Part shown: positions 8,067-16,974 of the stretch, in pieces
Position numbering within the stretch: position 1 is the stretch's first letter
Layout of the letters: every line of letters starts with the position of its first letter
Virus record (IMG/VR): IMGVR_UViG_3300049216_000156
Location: 1 to 49,327 of that record
Origin: a virus
Strand: one strand, 5' to 3'
DNA length: 49,327 nt
Translations under genes and position numbers: made by a program
Notes under the pieces: model-generated
Seen by the model: only the letters and a program-made list of their open reading frames with translations
Database searches by the model: none
What the model was told of the DNA's origin: nothing

Positions 8067-9143
8067 ATGTACGACATCAGCTTCATTATGCCGGTCTGCG
8101 ACTCGACCAAATACTACTACAAGCGGTTTCTCGACCTGAAGAAATACTGTGCGGTCAACAGCGAGGGACGCACCGTGCGGTGGAAACTGCTCGTCGGGCC
8201 GAACGAAGATTTCTACGGCATCGACATGACGGAGGGGTGGCCCTCCAACATGACCGTCGAAATCGTCAGGTCGCCGTACCTGGACCCGTCGCAAAAAATC
8301 TCCCACTACTACACGCAGATGACCGACGAGGAAATCGCCTCGGCCCGGTGGCACGCCAAGTTCGACGACGACACCGCCACCGACATCAACAAACTGTTGT
8401 ATTTCCTCGACGACGAACTCGACTACACCGACAAGCACTATCTCGTCACCGAGTTGCGGCGGGAAGTCGAGAAGATCGAGAACGACATCCTGACCGACAT
8501 GGGCTACGGCCAGTGGATCACCGACGACCGGCTGATCCACGAGTGGGAAGGGTGTATCGCTTCCCAGGCGGCGATGGCGGCGGTCCAGAAGAACGAGAAG
8601 GCGCAGACCTACCTGAAACGACGGATGGCGATCAGGGGCGGCTACGGCGACCAGCCGGTTGCCATCGCCATGCGGTTCTGCAAGATTCTCCCCATCAACC
8701 CGCTCTACCTCAGCGTGTGGGCCAAACCGTCGGAATTCACCCTGTTCGGCGGGCAGTTCGCACACGTCCACTTCTTCCTCGGCAGGAGCGAGATGGCCGT
8801 CCGCTCGATGGATTTCTTCAAGTGCCTGATCGACAAAAAAGACATCAAGGAAATCAGCGGCAAAATCGTCAACACGGACTGGACGTTCAAAAAGGACGAG
8901 AACCACGACAAGAAGATCAGCCTGTGGGACAACAACGTCATAGCGGCGGTCAACCACCACACCGGGAAAGAACACAAGATCGGCATGTGGACCGTCTACA
9001 AGGACAACCGGCTGGCCCTCGTGTTCGGCGGCAGTGGGTGCGGGGAGGCCGTGAACGAACTTCAGGCGACCGATAAAACCTACAAACTGTTCACCGGCAC
9101 TTGTCTGGAGAGCAAAAACAACATGACCCTGGAGCCTCGATGA
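8067..9143 (+). CDS. Glycosyltransferase-like protein (GT-A, DDD motif)
   Basis: This 358-residue protein opens with a beta strand typical of nucleotide-sugar glycosyltransferases (ISFIMPVCDST). It has an acidic metal-binding triad FDDDT at 99-103 at the position of the DxD motif. A WEGCIASQAA loop and a GGYGDQPVAIAMR segment complete a GT-A-like layout. ATG 8067 is preferred over the upstream in-frame ATG at 8016 because an AAAAGGA site precedes it and the fold begins there. The stop overlaps the sulfotransferase start (ATGA). Donor and acceptor are unknown. Confidence 0.7.
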   Translation: MYDISFIMPVCDSTKYYYKRFLDLKKYCAVNSEGRTVRWKLLVGPNEDFYGIDMTEGWPSNMTVEIVRSPYLDPSQKISHYYTQMTDEEIASARWHAKFDDDTATDINKLLYFLDDELDYTDKHYLVTELRREVEKIENDILTDMGYGQWITDDRLIHEWEGCIASQAAMAAVQKNEKAQTYLKRRMAIRGGYGDQPVAIAMRFCKILPINPLYLSVWAKPSEFTLFGGQFAHVHFFLGRSEMAVRSMDFFKCLIDKKDIKEISGKIVNTDWTFKKDENHDKKISLWDNNVIAAVNHHTGKEHKIGMWTVYKDNRLALVFGGSGCGEAVNELQATDKTYKLFTGTCLESKNNMTLEPR

Positions 9144-9868
9144 AAACAGCCGTCGTATCCATTCCGAAGACCGGCACTTACTTGGTCGGCGAAATACTCA
9201 AGTGCCTGGGCCTCTCCTTCCGGGGGCACGTCTCCACGCACGACTACATGCAGAGCTTGGACCTGGAAACGCTCCGCAGCGATCCCGACAAAGCCCTCGT
9301 GCCCATCGACTTCGACCGCTTCCTGGAATCGGTCTGGGACAACGAGTTCGTCGTCGGCCACTTCCCGTGCGACGGCAGGGTCAGGAACAAACTGCACGGG
9401 TGGAAGACCGTGTTCACCCACCGGGAACTCCGGGATGTCGTCGTAAGTTGCACCCGGTACTACTCCAAAATAGTCGGGCTGCGGTCGCCCCACGTCGAGA
9501 AGGCCAAACTGTTCAAATCCCTTCCGCTCGGCGAAGAGAAGATTAGCCTCTGGTTCGAGTTATGGGGGCGGGAGTATTCCAACCTCGCCCACGCCATGAA
9601 GGATTGGCCCGCCTACGCCCACGCCGTTCGGTTCGAGAACGTGGCCGGACTGCGGGGCCGGGACAAACAAATAGAAACAATCATCGCCCTGTGTAACTAC
9701 CTGGAAGTCCCTTTTGTCGATTCGGAACTTGCCATGTTGATCGACAAGTGCCTAGCGACCGAAACGGTGACATCCACCGGCAAACTCAGCAACTACACCG
9801 AAGTGTGGACGCCCGCCCTGGAAGACCTTTTCGTCGCCTACCGATTCAACGAAGTTATCCTGGAGTGA
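9140..9868 (+). CDS. Sulfotransferase family protein
   Basis: This 242-residue PAPS-dependent sulfotransferase-like enzyme would transfer sulfate to a glycan or other hydroxyl. The 5'-phosphosulfate loop SIPKTGTYLV lies at residues 7-16. The 3'-phosphate site is TVFTHRELRDVVVSC near 90. The start at 9140 overlaps the previous stop (ATGA) and places the P-loop at the correct N-terminal distance. It is the middle gene of a coupled three-gene set (glycosyltransferase, sulfotransferase, radical SAM), so the product may be a sulfated sugar. Confidence 0.85.
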   Translation: MKTAVVSIPKTGTYLVGEILKCLGLSFRGHVSTHDYMQSLDLETLRSDPDKALVPIDFDRFLESVWDNEFVVGHFPCDGRVRNKLHGWKTVFTHRELRDVVVSCTRYYSKIVGLRSPHVEKAKLFKSLPLGEEKISLWFELWGREYSNLAHAMKDWPAYAHAVRFENVAGLRGRDKQIETIIALCNYLEVPFVDSELAMLIDKCLATETVTSTGKLSNYTEVWTPALEDLFVAYRFNEVILE

Positions 9869-9869
9869 A

Positions 9870-11195
9870 ATGCTGAAAGTATCCCGACAGCCGACCGTCG
9901 CCGACCACCTGCTCGGCAAGCAGCGGCAGATCGTCATCACCAACGTCTGTAACCTGAACTGCGGCGGCTGCAACCAACTGATCGGGAACTTCGCCAAAGA
10001 CCAACTCTGGTTCATCCCGCTGGAAGAGTTGGAGCAATCCATCGGACTGCTGGAGCGGTATCCGGCGACCAAACCCGAAAACCATCCCATCACCATATTC
10101 GGCGGCGAACCCACCCTCCACCCCAAATGGAAGGAGATCGTGGCGATGCTCAAACGGCACGCCCCGACCGTGTTCTGGATCAACACCAACGGGCGACTCG
10201 GCCACCAACGATACCAGAAAGAAGACAACTTGGTGTTCTGGGTGGACCTCCACCCGGAGAGCCAACTGTTCGTCCAAACCCTGTACGCCGCCCAGGACGC
10301 CATCGACCTCCCGACCGACATGGCGTATTGGGAAAAAGCCCAAAAGGACTGCCCGCTCTGGAACGGGTGTCAATCGTCCATTTACAACGGCAAGGTCTAC
10401 TTCTGCGAAAACGCCGGGCCGATGGATCACCTGTTCTACGACGGGAAATACGGTTGGAAAATAGACCCCAACAAACACCCCTTCGACCACACCAAAGAAG
10501 AAATCGACGAGCAGGCCAAGAACTTCTGCAAGCGATGCGGATGGTGCGTAACCGAACTCGTGCCACGACAACTGAGCCGCAATCCCAGCAACATATCCCC
10601 GTCCAATGCCGAAGGTATCAAAGGCCGACACGCCCTGCCCGTTGTACAAGAACCTACAAAAACACTAATGTGGGACCGGCACGAGGGATCATATCTTGTG
10701 CCGCCGCCCTCCGTAGGTGTCTACAGACTAGGCAAAAATGTCTCGCCGCAGGTGACGGAAAAAATACAAGAACCGAGTTGGGCAGGTATTGTACAGTATA
10801 CTGTAGATTCAGTAGACAAGCATAAAGTATTGGAAGAAGTTAAACATAATCAGGAATGGACAATACTGTTAGATGCTAATCAGGTTATACCAAATGCGGC
10901 ATATACAGCAATACTTAATTGGATGTTGCTGGAGAAGACCAAGGATAATCCCAGGTCACATATGAGCATTCCCGTGTACAACATACCCGTAGATCAATAC
11001 GACCCAGACATGAAAGAGCCGGGCGGTCGGGCCACGTCGGTGATCGTAGCCTTCCACCGCACTTCCAAGGAAGTCTACGACGACGGAATCTACGAACGAT
11101 TGGGCCACAGGAAGATCGACGAGGGGAATGGGCGCACCGCCCTGTGGCACGACAAGGCCACCGACATCGTGGGTGGCGTAGTTACATTAACTTAG
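9870..11195 (+). CDS. Radical SAM protein with Cys-rich auxiliary region
   Basis: This 441-residue protein has the radical SAM cluster motif CxxxCxxC at C27-C31-C34 and a GGEPTLHP motif near 75. Further cysteines near 167-185 and a CKRCGWC group near 220 suggest an auxiliary Fe-S cluster. Residues about 265-440 form a separate domain. Its DNA from roughly 10640 to 10940 is much richer in A/T than the flanks, with different codon choice, as if it had another origin. ATG 9870 follows the sulfotransferase stop by one base. It overlaps the convergent gene by 14 bp. The reaction is unknown. Confidence 0.85.
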   Translation: MLKVSRQPTVADHLLGKQRQIVITNVCNLNCGGCNQLIGNFAKDQLWFIPLEELEQSIGLLERYPATKPENHPITIFGGEPTLHPKWKEIVAMLKRHAPTVFWINTNGRLGHQRYQKEDNLVFWVDLHPESQLFVQTLYAAQDAIDLPTDMAYWEKAQKDCPLWNGCQSSIYNGKVYFCENAGPMDHLFYDGKYGWKIDPNKHPFDHTKEEIDEQAKNFCKRCGWCVTELVPRQLSRNPSNISPSNAEGIKGRHALPVVQEPTKTLMWDRHEGSYLVPPPSVGVYRLGKNVSPQVTEKIQEPSWAGIVQYTVDSVDKHKVLEEVKHNQEWTILLDANQVIPNAAYTAILNWMLLEKTKDNPRSHMSIPVYNIPVDQYDPDMKEPGGRATSVIVAFHRTSKEVYDDGIYERLGHRKIDEGNGRTALWHDKATDIVGGVVTLT

Positions 11196-11856
11196 TGAAT
11201 TTCTTGTAGTGCGAAATCATCTTGAAGAACGGGCTGTAGCCGTCCCGGTCCACGCCCGGAATCACCTGGGGGACCACGCCCGTCTTCCAGGACGCATACG
11301 GCAAACTGATCTGGTCCCGGCGGGAATATCGACATATCTGGTCCCACCAGAACGAAGATAACTTGTCGAATTCGGGCGTCTTCCTCATCACCAGACAGGA
11401 CGTGCTGTAAAGGCCCAGGTCGTCCGGGAAGCCCTCGGCCTCGTACTGTTCCATCTGGGCCAGGAACAACCGCCTGCTGTCCATGTTGTGTCTCATGCAC
11501 TCTTCGGCCTCGTCCTTGACCTTGGTTCGCACTTGATGTCGCATAGACGCAATGTGCGACACGGAATCCACCAGCGGCCTGAGACTTTGGTAGGGCCAGT
11601 GGGTGGCGTCCAACCACACCGCACATTCCGCCTGTGGGAACAACTCGAACGGGTGGTGCTTGTGGTAGCGAGAAATCCGGGTTGGATCGGCCAAACTGCC
11701 GACTACTGAGGGGCGAATCTCCCAATCCGGGGCGTAGATGTCGGGCGTGTCGGTAAACAGAACGTATCTGAAGCCGTCGTCCTTGAACTCGATACGCTTG
11801 GGCCGGTCCCGGTTCGCCAGGACACAGGTGTAGAGAATTACTTCGTGTGAAGCCAT
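11182..11856 (-). CDS. DUF616/TOD1-like glycosyltransferase
   Basis: This 224-residue protein resembles the DUF616 (TOD1/MUCI70-type) glycosyltransferase-like group. Supporting motifs are FTDTPD near 34, a RYHKHHPFELFP stretch near 62 and AVWLDATHW near 80, where the LDA replaces a DxD-like site. A C-terminal LPYASWKTGVVPQ segment is also typical. It overlaps the upstream glycosyltransferase-methyltransferase gene by 19 bp and is the last gene of a long minus-strand run, so it is probably co-expressed with it. Confidence 0.7.
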   Translation of the reverse strand: MASHEVILYTCVLANRDRPKRIEFKDDGFRYVLFTDTPDIYAPDWEIRPSVVGSLADPTRISRYHKHHPFELFPQAECAVWLDATHWPYQSLRPLVDSVSHIASMRHQVRTKVKDEAEECMRHNMDSRRLFLAQMEQYEAEGFPDDLGLYSTSCLVMRKTPEFDKLSSFWWDQICRYSRRDQISLPYASWKTGVVPQVIPGVDRDGYSPFFKMISHYKKFTKLM

Positions 11857-13268
11857 GTTCGCCCCGCCTGTCCGATCTCCAGGTTCTTACCGGCAAAAAA
11901 CTCGTTGACGGCCCGTATGACTCCGACCTCACTCCCCTTGTGCCCGGCAACGTAGTCGTGACCGCTGATCTTGCCGCCCTTCTTGACCTTCGGATACCAA
12001 TGCTTGATGTCGTCCAACACGTCCTTGTAGAAATGGGATGCGTCGATGAAAACGGCGTCTAACGACTCGTCGGCGAATTGAGCCGACGCCTCGATAGACG
12101 GCATCCTCATCGGCTTCACCATGTCGTCCACGCCGCCCTGTTTCATGTGGTTGAGGAACGTCGTGTATAACACTTCGTCACCCCCCAGGTCGGAAATCAG
12201 TTTGCGGTGTTCGTCCACGGGACTGCCCTTCCAGGTGTCCACGGCGAACAACTCGGCCTGTTTGTTTCTGTTTTTGAACTCGGTCGCCAAGTAGCAAATG
12301 GACGCCCCCTGCCACGAACCGACTTCGACAAAACGGCTACCGCTCGGCAGTTCCCAGGCGAATTGCGAATACTGGCCCCGGTAATCGAACCACCCGTGAA
12401 TCTTCTGCCAGTAATCGTTGGGCTTACCGTGCTGTCGGGATGCGTAATTGGGAAACGCTTCTTTCGGGTTGTCGATTTGCCAAATCAGACGGTCCAAAGA
12501 TTCATTCCTGAGCCGGATACGCAAGGCTTGGTCCGTCTCGATCTCGTAACTACTGCCCGTGACGTGGTGGACCATACCCACAGACTTGCACAGGTTCTCG
12601 TGCAACAACGTGTGGTGTTTGCCGCTCTCCTGACTGTGACCTAGTTCGTACAGAAGTCGTAACTTGTCGCCTTCACCGAAGGGAAGGTTTTCGTCGAAGA
12701 ACCTGTCGCTGTCGTGGCGGAAGATCAGCATCGGCTCGGCCAGTTGCATCGGCTCACTGGAAGTGCGGGCGTGATCGAACGTGGCACGGGATGACGGGGT
12801 GCTGTAGAACTTGCGGCTGCGGTTCACCTTCTGGTCGGCTTTGATTTCGCCCGTGATGTTGTCCCATAACGGCTGACTGAAGAAGCAGTCGCCGTCGAGG
12901 ACCATCGTGAATTCGGAAAGTAACTGACCGTGACGGATCGCCAAATTCCTCGCCCGGTTGATGCCCACCACCTGGGTGATCTTCTCGGCCCGGCTCTTGG
13001 CCTCCAGGTACTTCTGACGCCATATGGGTACTATGACGTAATACATATTACGTTCGGCGAGCATACGGCAAATATGCTCTCTGCGTTCCCGGTCGTGGAC
13101 GCAATTCACGATCCAACACTTCGTAGCATTGGGGAACTCAGGCTCGTTGTCCAGGATGAACTCCAACACCCGCAGTCGGGCGTCGGGTTCGTCCCGTGGG
13201 GGCGTCTCGTTCCCCAATATCCTGAATATGGAGTATTTCTTGTACTTCGGCGGTTTCAGAAACATCAT
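11838..13268 (-). CDS. Glycosyltransferase-methyltransferase fusion
   Basis: This 476-residue two-domain protein has an N-terminal part (about 1-230) reading as a GT-A-like transferase with RARNLAIRHG and LDGDCFFSQ, the latter a DxD motif. The C-terminal part (about 300-476) is a class I SAM methyltransferase with FVEVGSWQGASICYLATE and IDASHFYKDVLDDI, like the Methyltransf_24 group. The start is taken at 13268, where ATGATG overlaps the previous stop (ATGA) and a GGGAGA site sits upstream. A longer frame to 13340 exists but overlaps the neighbour. The fusion suggests transfer and methylation of one sugar by one protein. Confidence 0.75.
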   Translation of the reverse strand: MMFLKPPKYKKYSIFRILGNETPPRDEPDARLRVLEFILDNEPEFPNATKCWIVNCVHDRERREHICRMLAERNMYYVIVPIWRQKYLEAKSRAEKITQVVGINRARNLAIRHGQLLSEFTMVLDGDCFFSQPLWDNITGEIKADQKVNRSRKFYSTPSSRATFDHARTSSEPMQLAEPMLIFRHDSDRFFDENLPFGEGDKLRLLYELGHSQESGKHHTLLHENLCKSVGMVHHVTGSSYEIETDQALRIRLRNESLDRLIWQIDNPKEAFPNYASRQHGKPNDYWQKIHGWFDYRGQYSQFAWELPSGSRFVEVGSWQGASICYLATEFKNRNKQAELFAVDTWKGSPVDEHRKLISDLGGDEVLYTTFLNHMKQGGVDDMVKPMRMPSIEASAQFADESLDAVFIDASHFYKDVLDDIKHWYPKVKKGGKISGHDYVAGHKGSEVGVIRAVNEFFAGKNLEIGQAGRTWLHTK

Positions 13269-14083
13269 GACAGTGTTTTCTCCCGCCGGGTGTTGTTGTA
13301 ATCCATCTTGTTGTTCTTGTCCGAGAACTTGCCGGACCACGGCGGTTCCACCAGACGCCGTTCCAGGTCGGTACGGGCCAGCGGGACGTACTGTTCTTGT
13401 TCCCGTGGGTCACGCCACGTCATGAAGCCGGGGCAGAACTTGTAGTAGGTGATGATGCGGCTGTAGCCGGGGTTGTTCCATCCCGTGTCGCCGTGGACCA
13501 GACTCTCGGAAAACACAACAAGGTCGCCGGGATTGAGGGTCGGGATCGTGATGCACTCGTGATCCATTCGCCCGTTCAACAATTGCTTGCGGACTTCACT
13601 GCCGGTGCGCATGTCCAACGACCTGTGACTGCCGGGGATGTAACACATGCCACCCGTGGCGGGGGATTGGGCAGCCAGGGAAACGCCACACGACAACTGG
13701 CCGGTCATCAACTGGTTGTCCACCTGGGTGAAGCAACTGCCGAAGCTGGAGGACGGCCCGCCGTGAAGGTTCACCAAACCGGCATCACTGCTGACGGAGA
13801 AGGCGTGATCCATGCGGAACTGGTCGCCGCACAGTTGTTCGACCAGGGCCAACATCGTCGGGTTCGTCATCATGTCCCAAAACACTTCGCCCAGGTTCAG
13901 GACCGGAAACTTCCAGGGCTTGATGCCGGGGTGAACGGCGTCGATGGCTTTCTTGGCGGCTTCGATCTGGCTGGCTGGGAATACGTTGCGGAGGACGACA
14001 AGCCCCATGCAGTCGAAAAGATAAACGTCGAGCGGCTTCAGGTTGCCCCGGAGCGGGATCGGCTTGGATGTCACGAGTAGCAT
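13265..14083 (-). CDS. PhyH-type Fe(II)/2OG dioxygenase-like protein
   Basis: This 272-residue protein looks like the phytanoyl-CoA dioxygenase superfamily. It has GLVVLRNVFP near 27, a cupin core with GGMCYIPGSHRS near 155, and the distal metal/2OG region ESLVHGDTG ... RIITYYKF near 205. The usual first ligand motif HxD reads LHGGPS here, so the Asp is absent or lies elsewhere. A non-canonical or inactive site should be considered. It sits inside the glycan operon, where such enzymes can hydroxylate sugars, lipids or amino acids. Confidence 0.7.
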   Translation of the reverse strand: MLLVTSKPIPLRGNLKPLDVYLFDCMGLVVLRNVFPASQIEAAKKAIDAVHPGIKPWKFPVLNLGEVFWDMMTNPTMLALVEQLCGDQFRMDHAFSVSSDAGLVNLHGGPSSSFGSCFTQVDNQLMTGQLSCGVSLAAQSPATGGMCYIPGSHRSLDMRTGSEVRKQLLNGRMDHECITIPTLNPGDLVVFSESLVHGDTGWNNPGYSRIITYYKFCPGFMTWRDPREQEQYVPLARTDLERRLVEPPWSGKFSDKNNKMDYNNTRREKTLS

Positions 14084-14090
14084 GAATACC

Positions 14091-14795
14091 TCAGTAAATA
14101 GCCCTGACCATTTTGATGTCCCCGATGGCGTCCAAGAACTTGTCCGGGTCGTGGGTCAGTTCTTGGAACAGGGCTTCTTCAATGGATTTGTGGTCGATGT
14201 TATCGTAGTAACCGCTGTCGAAAAGGCGGAACCCAAGCCCCCGTGATCCGGCCCCGTGGTGGTAGAAAGAGTTCCAATACACCCCGCCCAATATCGGGTG
14301 TCGGTTCACCTTGTTGCTCCTCAACAAAGGAAAGAACTCCGTCACGTTTGACATCGTATCCTGGAACTTTCGGCCCAGCAGGTTCACCCCGTCGCTCACA
14401 GAAAACCGGACATTCGACCGACCCATAAAAAACACACAGGGGTGGGCGAAAGTATCAAGGTTCTCGTAGCGGACGGCGGCAGCAATGGGATACCGGCTCA
14501 GTCGCCCGAACCAGTCGTCCCGGATCGGAAAACAATCACTGTCGATAAGGAGCAAGCGGTCGTGACTTGTAGTATGAAAGTAATCAATAAGGGCGTTCAA
14601 CCCTTCGGCGTGGGCGGCACTACCTGTCAATACGGCAGATCGCCTTATAACCTTTGAACTTGTATAGATGTCATTGTCACCGTTGAGAAATACAACGTGT
14701 GTATAATCCTTGGTAGTCCTACGAAGATATTTCATCTGTAAGTCGTACCACACTGCACTTCTTGTATGGTCCGTGAAGACCGACCCGACCATCAT
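14091..14795 (-). CDS. Glycosyltransferase-like protein
   Basis: This 234-residue protein has LLLIDSDCFPIRDDW near 97, a DxD-containing strand end typical of GT-A enzymes, preceded by HAEGLNALIDYF. The start ATG overlaps the stop of the deacetylase gene (ATGA). Part of the downstream half has GGVYWNSFYHHG, often seen around acceptor loops. The specific family was not recognised. Confidence 0.65.
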   Translation of the reverse strand: MMVGSVFTDHTRSAVWYDLQMKYLRRTTKDYTHVVFLNGDNDIYTSSKVIRRSAVLTGSAAHAEGLNALIDYFHTTSHDRLLLIDSDCFPIRDDWFGRLSRYPIAAAVRYENLDTFAHPCVFFMGRSNVRFSVSDGVNLLGRKFQDTMSNVTEFFPLLRSNKVNRHPILGGVYWNSFYHHGAGSRGLGFRLFDSGYYDNIDHKSIEEALFQELTHDPDKFLDAIGDIKMVRAIY

Positions 14796-15406
14796 AAAAG
14801 CCTCTTTTTCACGAGTTCGCTGAAAGTTACCAGCTTGGTGCGACTCATGAGAATAGTGTACAAATCTCTAATGATTGACCATTCTTGTATTTCGTAAGTG
14901 TGTCCCCAAATTACCAATCTTTCCTCGTTATCAATTAGCTGATTGATGTCTTCATCCCATTTGCCGTTGGGACCGAGCAACAAGTTGTAATTTCCGCCCT
15001 TCTGGGTGGTGCGAGCGTACTCGTACTTTTCACTCTGGAGCACCCGCAGGGCGGCGGGGGTGTGGACGCCGTAGGGATAGCAGAAACCTGGGATCGGGCG
15101 TTGGAAGATGTCTTCCAGGGCTTTGCGCCCGTCGTTGATTTCTCGTGTCGTATCTTCCGGGGATGTCTTGCCCAGATCGACGTGGTTGGCGGTGTGATTG
15201 ACGATCTCGAAGTCTGCTAGTTCCGACAACTCGGATTTAGACAGACAGACGCCGTAAGCACCCCGAAGGTCGTTCGGGGTGCGACTGGCTTTGTGTTTGT
15301 TGGGGGATATGGCGAAGGCGGCGGGGGCGTTCAACTCACGAAGAATCTCGATCAACTTCAGGTCCGTGACCAGCCCGTCGTCCCACATTGTTGCCGCTTG
15401 GATCAT
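14792..15406 (-). CDS. Polysaccharide deacetylase-like protein (NodB fold)
   Basis: This 204-residue protein has the metal-dependent NodB layout. TMWDDG at 6-11 corresponds to the TFDDG motif 1. NHTANHVDLG near 70 corresponds to the H(S/T)xxH motif 2. PGFCYPYG near 105 corresponds to motif 3. It probably removes acetyl or formyl groups from a sugar. The start overlaps the methyltransferase stop by ATGA. Compared with cell-wall deacetylases it lacks a signal peptide, so it acts inside the cell, consistent with building a glycan rather than degrading the wall. Confidence 0.75.
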   Translation of the reverse strand: MIQAATMWDDGLVTDLKLIEILRELNAPAAFAISPNKHKASRTPNDLRGAYGVCLSKSELSELADFEIVNHTANHVDLGKTSPEDTTREINDGRKALEDIFQRPIPGFCYPYGVHTPAALRVLQSEKYEYARTTQKGGNYNLLLGPNGKWDEDINQLIDNEERLVIWGHTYEIQEWSIIRDLYTILMSRTKLVTFSELVKKRLL

Positions 15407-16266
15407 ACAGAAAGTATGTAGTCAACAAACTGAAGCGACAACTGCCATTCGGGGAACGGGTCCATCCCGGTGTGCTTGAGGATGCGTTGGGCCACCAGAC
15501 CGTTCTTGAAGAAGTCTTCGACGGGTTCGGTGTGATCCACCCGGTTGACGATCTTCAGGCCCGCCTCGTTGATCCAGGCTCCGTATTCCCTCAACGGATA
15601 TTTGACGCCCAAACTCTTCTCCGGGGCTTCCGGGGCGAGTTGATTCAACTCCTCCGGGGAGAACACGATATGGGCGTATGCCTTGTTGAGATTCCTGTAA
15701 ACGTGCGTGGCGTGGCGGGATGTCCACGGGTGAAACCGCAGGTAAATACGACCCGTCGGCTTCAGAACCGCCTTCATCTTTTTGAGGGCTTCGACGGGAC
15801 TCTCGCCGTCCAGGTGGTCGAGCGTGTCGAAACACAAGATCACGTCGTAAGACCGTTGGGCCACGTCCTCGAACTTGGTGGTGAAGGTCGCCCCGGCGTC
15901 CGGGAAGCGACCAGCCCAGCCGTGATCTTTGGCGTCGTAGCCGACGGCCTTGGCTTTAGACTGTTGGGCGTACAGAACGCTGTGGCCTTCGCCGCACCCG
16001 TAGTCGAGGAAGTCCAAATCCTTCAGATTGTCTTCGACCAAGAGATCGACGATCCCCCGGCCCCGTTCGGTCTTGTTGTTTTCGGAGTCGTCGCAAATGA
16101 GGGACGGATCGACGGCCCAGGGCCATGTGTTGAGCAAAACCTTCAACTGGTCGAACTCGGTCGCCGGTTTCGGGGGTTCGCTCAACGCCTGAACCGGAGG
16201 TTGGTTCAATCGCTTCAGGTCGGCGAGAACGCCTTCCAGTTTCGTGATGATGCCGTCGAGTTCCAC
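15403..16266 (-). CDS. Class I SAM methyltransferase
   Basis: This 287-residue protein has SAM motif I as LDYGCGEGHSVLYA near 87, followed by VGYDAKD (motif II acidic end), DVILCFDTLDHL (motif IV) and LKPTGRIYLRFHPW (motif VI). The N-terminal 60 residues look helical. It belongs to the coupled minus-strand series and probably methylates a sugar or lipid intermediate; the substrate cannot be told. Confidence 0.8.
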   Translation of the reverse strand: MELDGIITKLEGVLADLKRLNQPPVQALSEPPKPATEFDQLKVLLNTWPWAVDPSLICDDSENNKTERGRGIVDLLVEDNLKDLDFLDYGCGEGHSVLYAQQSKAKAVGYDAKDHGWAGRFPDAGATFTTKFEDVAQRSYDVILCFDTLDHLDGESPVEALKKMKAVLKPTGRIYLRFHPWTSRHATHVYRNLNKAYAHIVFSPEELNQLAPEAPEKSLGVKYPLREYGAWINEAGLKIVNRVDHTEPVEDFFKNGLVAQRILKHTGMDPFPEWQLSLQFVDYILSV

Positions 16267-16269
16267 TTG

Positions 16270-16908
16270 TTACTCCTCGTCCCCGGACAGGTAATACTCA
16301 GGGGGGTACATTACGACTTCGACGCCCTTCTGCTCGAAGAGCCAGCGGGAGCCGTGGCTGTAGTCAGCGCCCCAATCAATCACGAACACCTTCTTGATTC
16401 CGGCGTTGATGATGAGTTTCGTACACTCGAAACAGGGGACGCCGCACCAGCAGAACATATACGCCCCGTTCAGGTCGTCCGAACTGTTGACGATGGCGTT
16501 GGTTTCGGCGTGGGCACAACTGCACAGTTCCAGCCGCTTGCCCGACGGCGCACCGACGATCTTCCGGGGGCACGTCTTCCCGTTCGCCCACTTGTCGCAC
16601 ACCAGTTGACACTGCTGTTCGTCGGTGTCGGTGGGCGGGTTGCCCGCCACGGGCAGGGAGGCGTTGACGGCTTTGGCCTTCTCGACGGGATCGAGTTGCG
16701 GCCAGAAGATGTTCTTCAGGTATTCCGGGTCGTCGCAGTGCGGCGTACCACGGGGCGGGCCGTTGTAACCCGTTCCCAACACCTTGCCGGAACCGTCCTC
16801 GTGAATTCGGACGACCACGACACCGATTTTACGACTGTAGCAAGGGTTCTTGTCTTCACCCACCTGCTTCGCCAGACGCATGTATTTGCCGATCCACTTA
16901 CGCTTCAT
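16270..16908 (-). CDS. dCMP deaminase-like cytidine deaminase
   Basis: This 212-residue Zn-dependent deaminase would convert dCMP to dUMP for thymidylate synthesis. The catalytic HAE motif is in CSCAHAETNAIV near 138. The two Zn cysteines are in GVPCFECTKLI near 162. A large insertion between the N-terminal strand and HAE (about 60-130) contains extra Cys and His (PHCDDPEY, CQLVCDKW), as in T4-type enzymes with a second Zn site. Start 16908 is preferred over the upstream in-frame start at 16953 because homologues begin near this point. Confidence 0.85.
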   Translation of the reverse strand: MKRKWIGKYMRLAKQVGEDKNPCYSRKIGVVVVRIHEDGSGKVLGTGYNGPPRGTPHCDDPEYLKNIFWPQLDPVEKAKAVNASLPVAGNPPTDTDEQQCQLVCDKWANGKTCPRKIVGAPSGKRLELCSCAHAETNAIVNSSDDLNGAYMFCWCGVPCFECTKLIINAGIKKVFVIDWGADYSHGSRWLFEQKGVEVVMYPPEYYLSGDEE

Positions 16909-16974
16909 GTGCGACCTCGATACGAGACGGGTTATCCACAAGCAATATACCACCCGACTCGATACGCCGCCAGA

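Noticed and set aside
7791-8975. 394-codon minus-strand open frame
   Set aside because: It lies antisense to the glycosyltransferase gene, which has clear motifs and ribosome sites.
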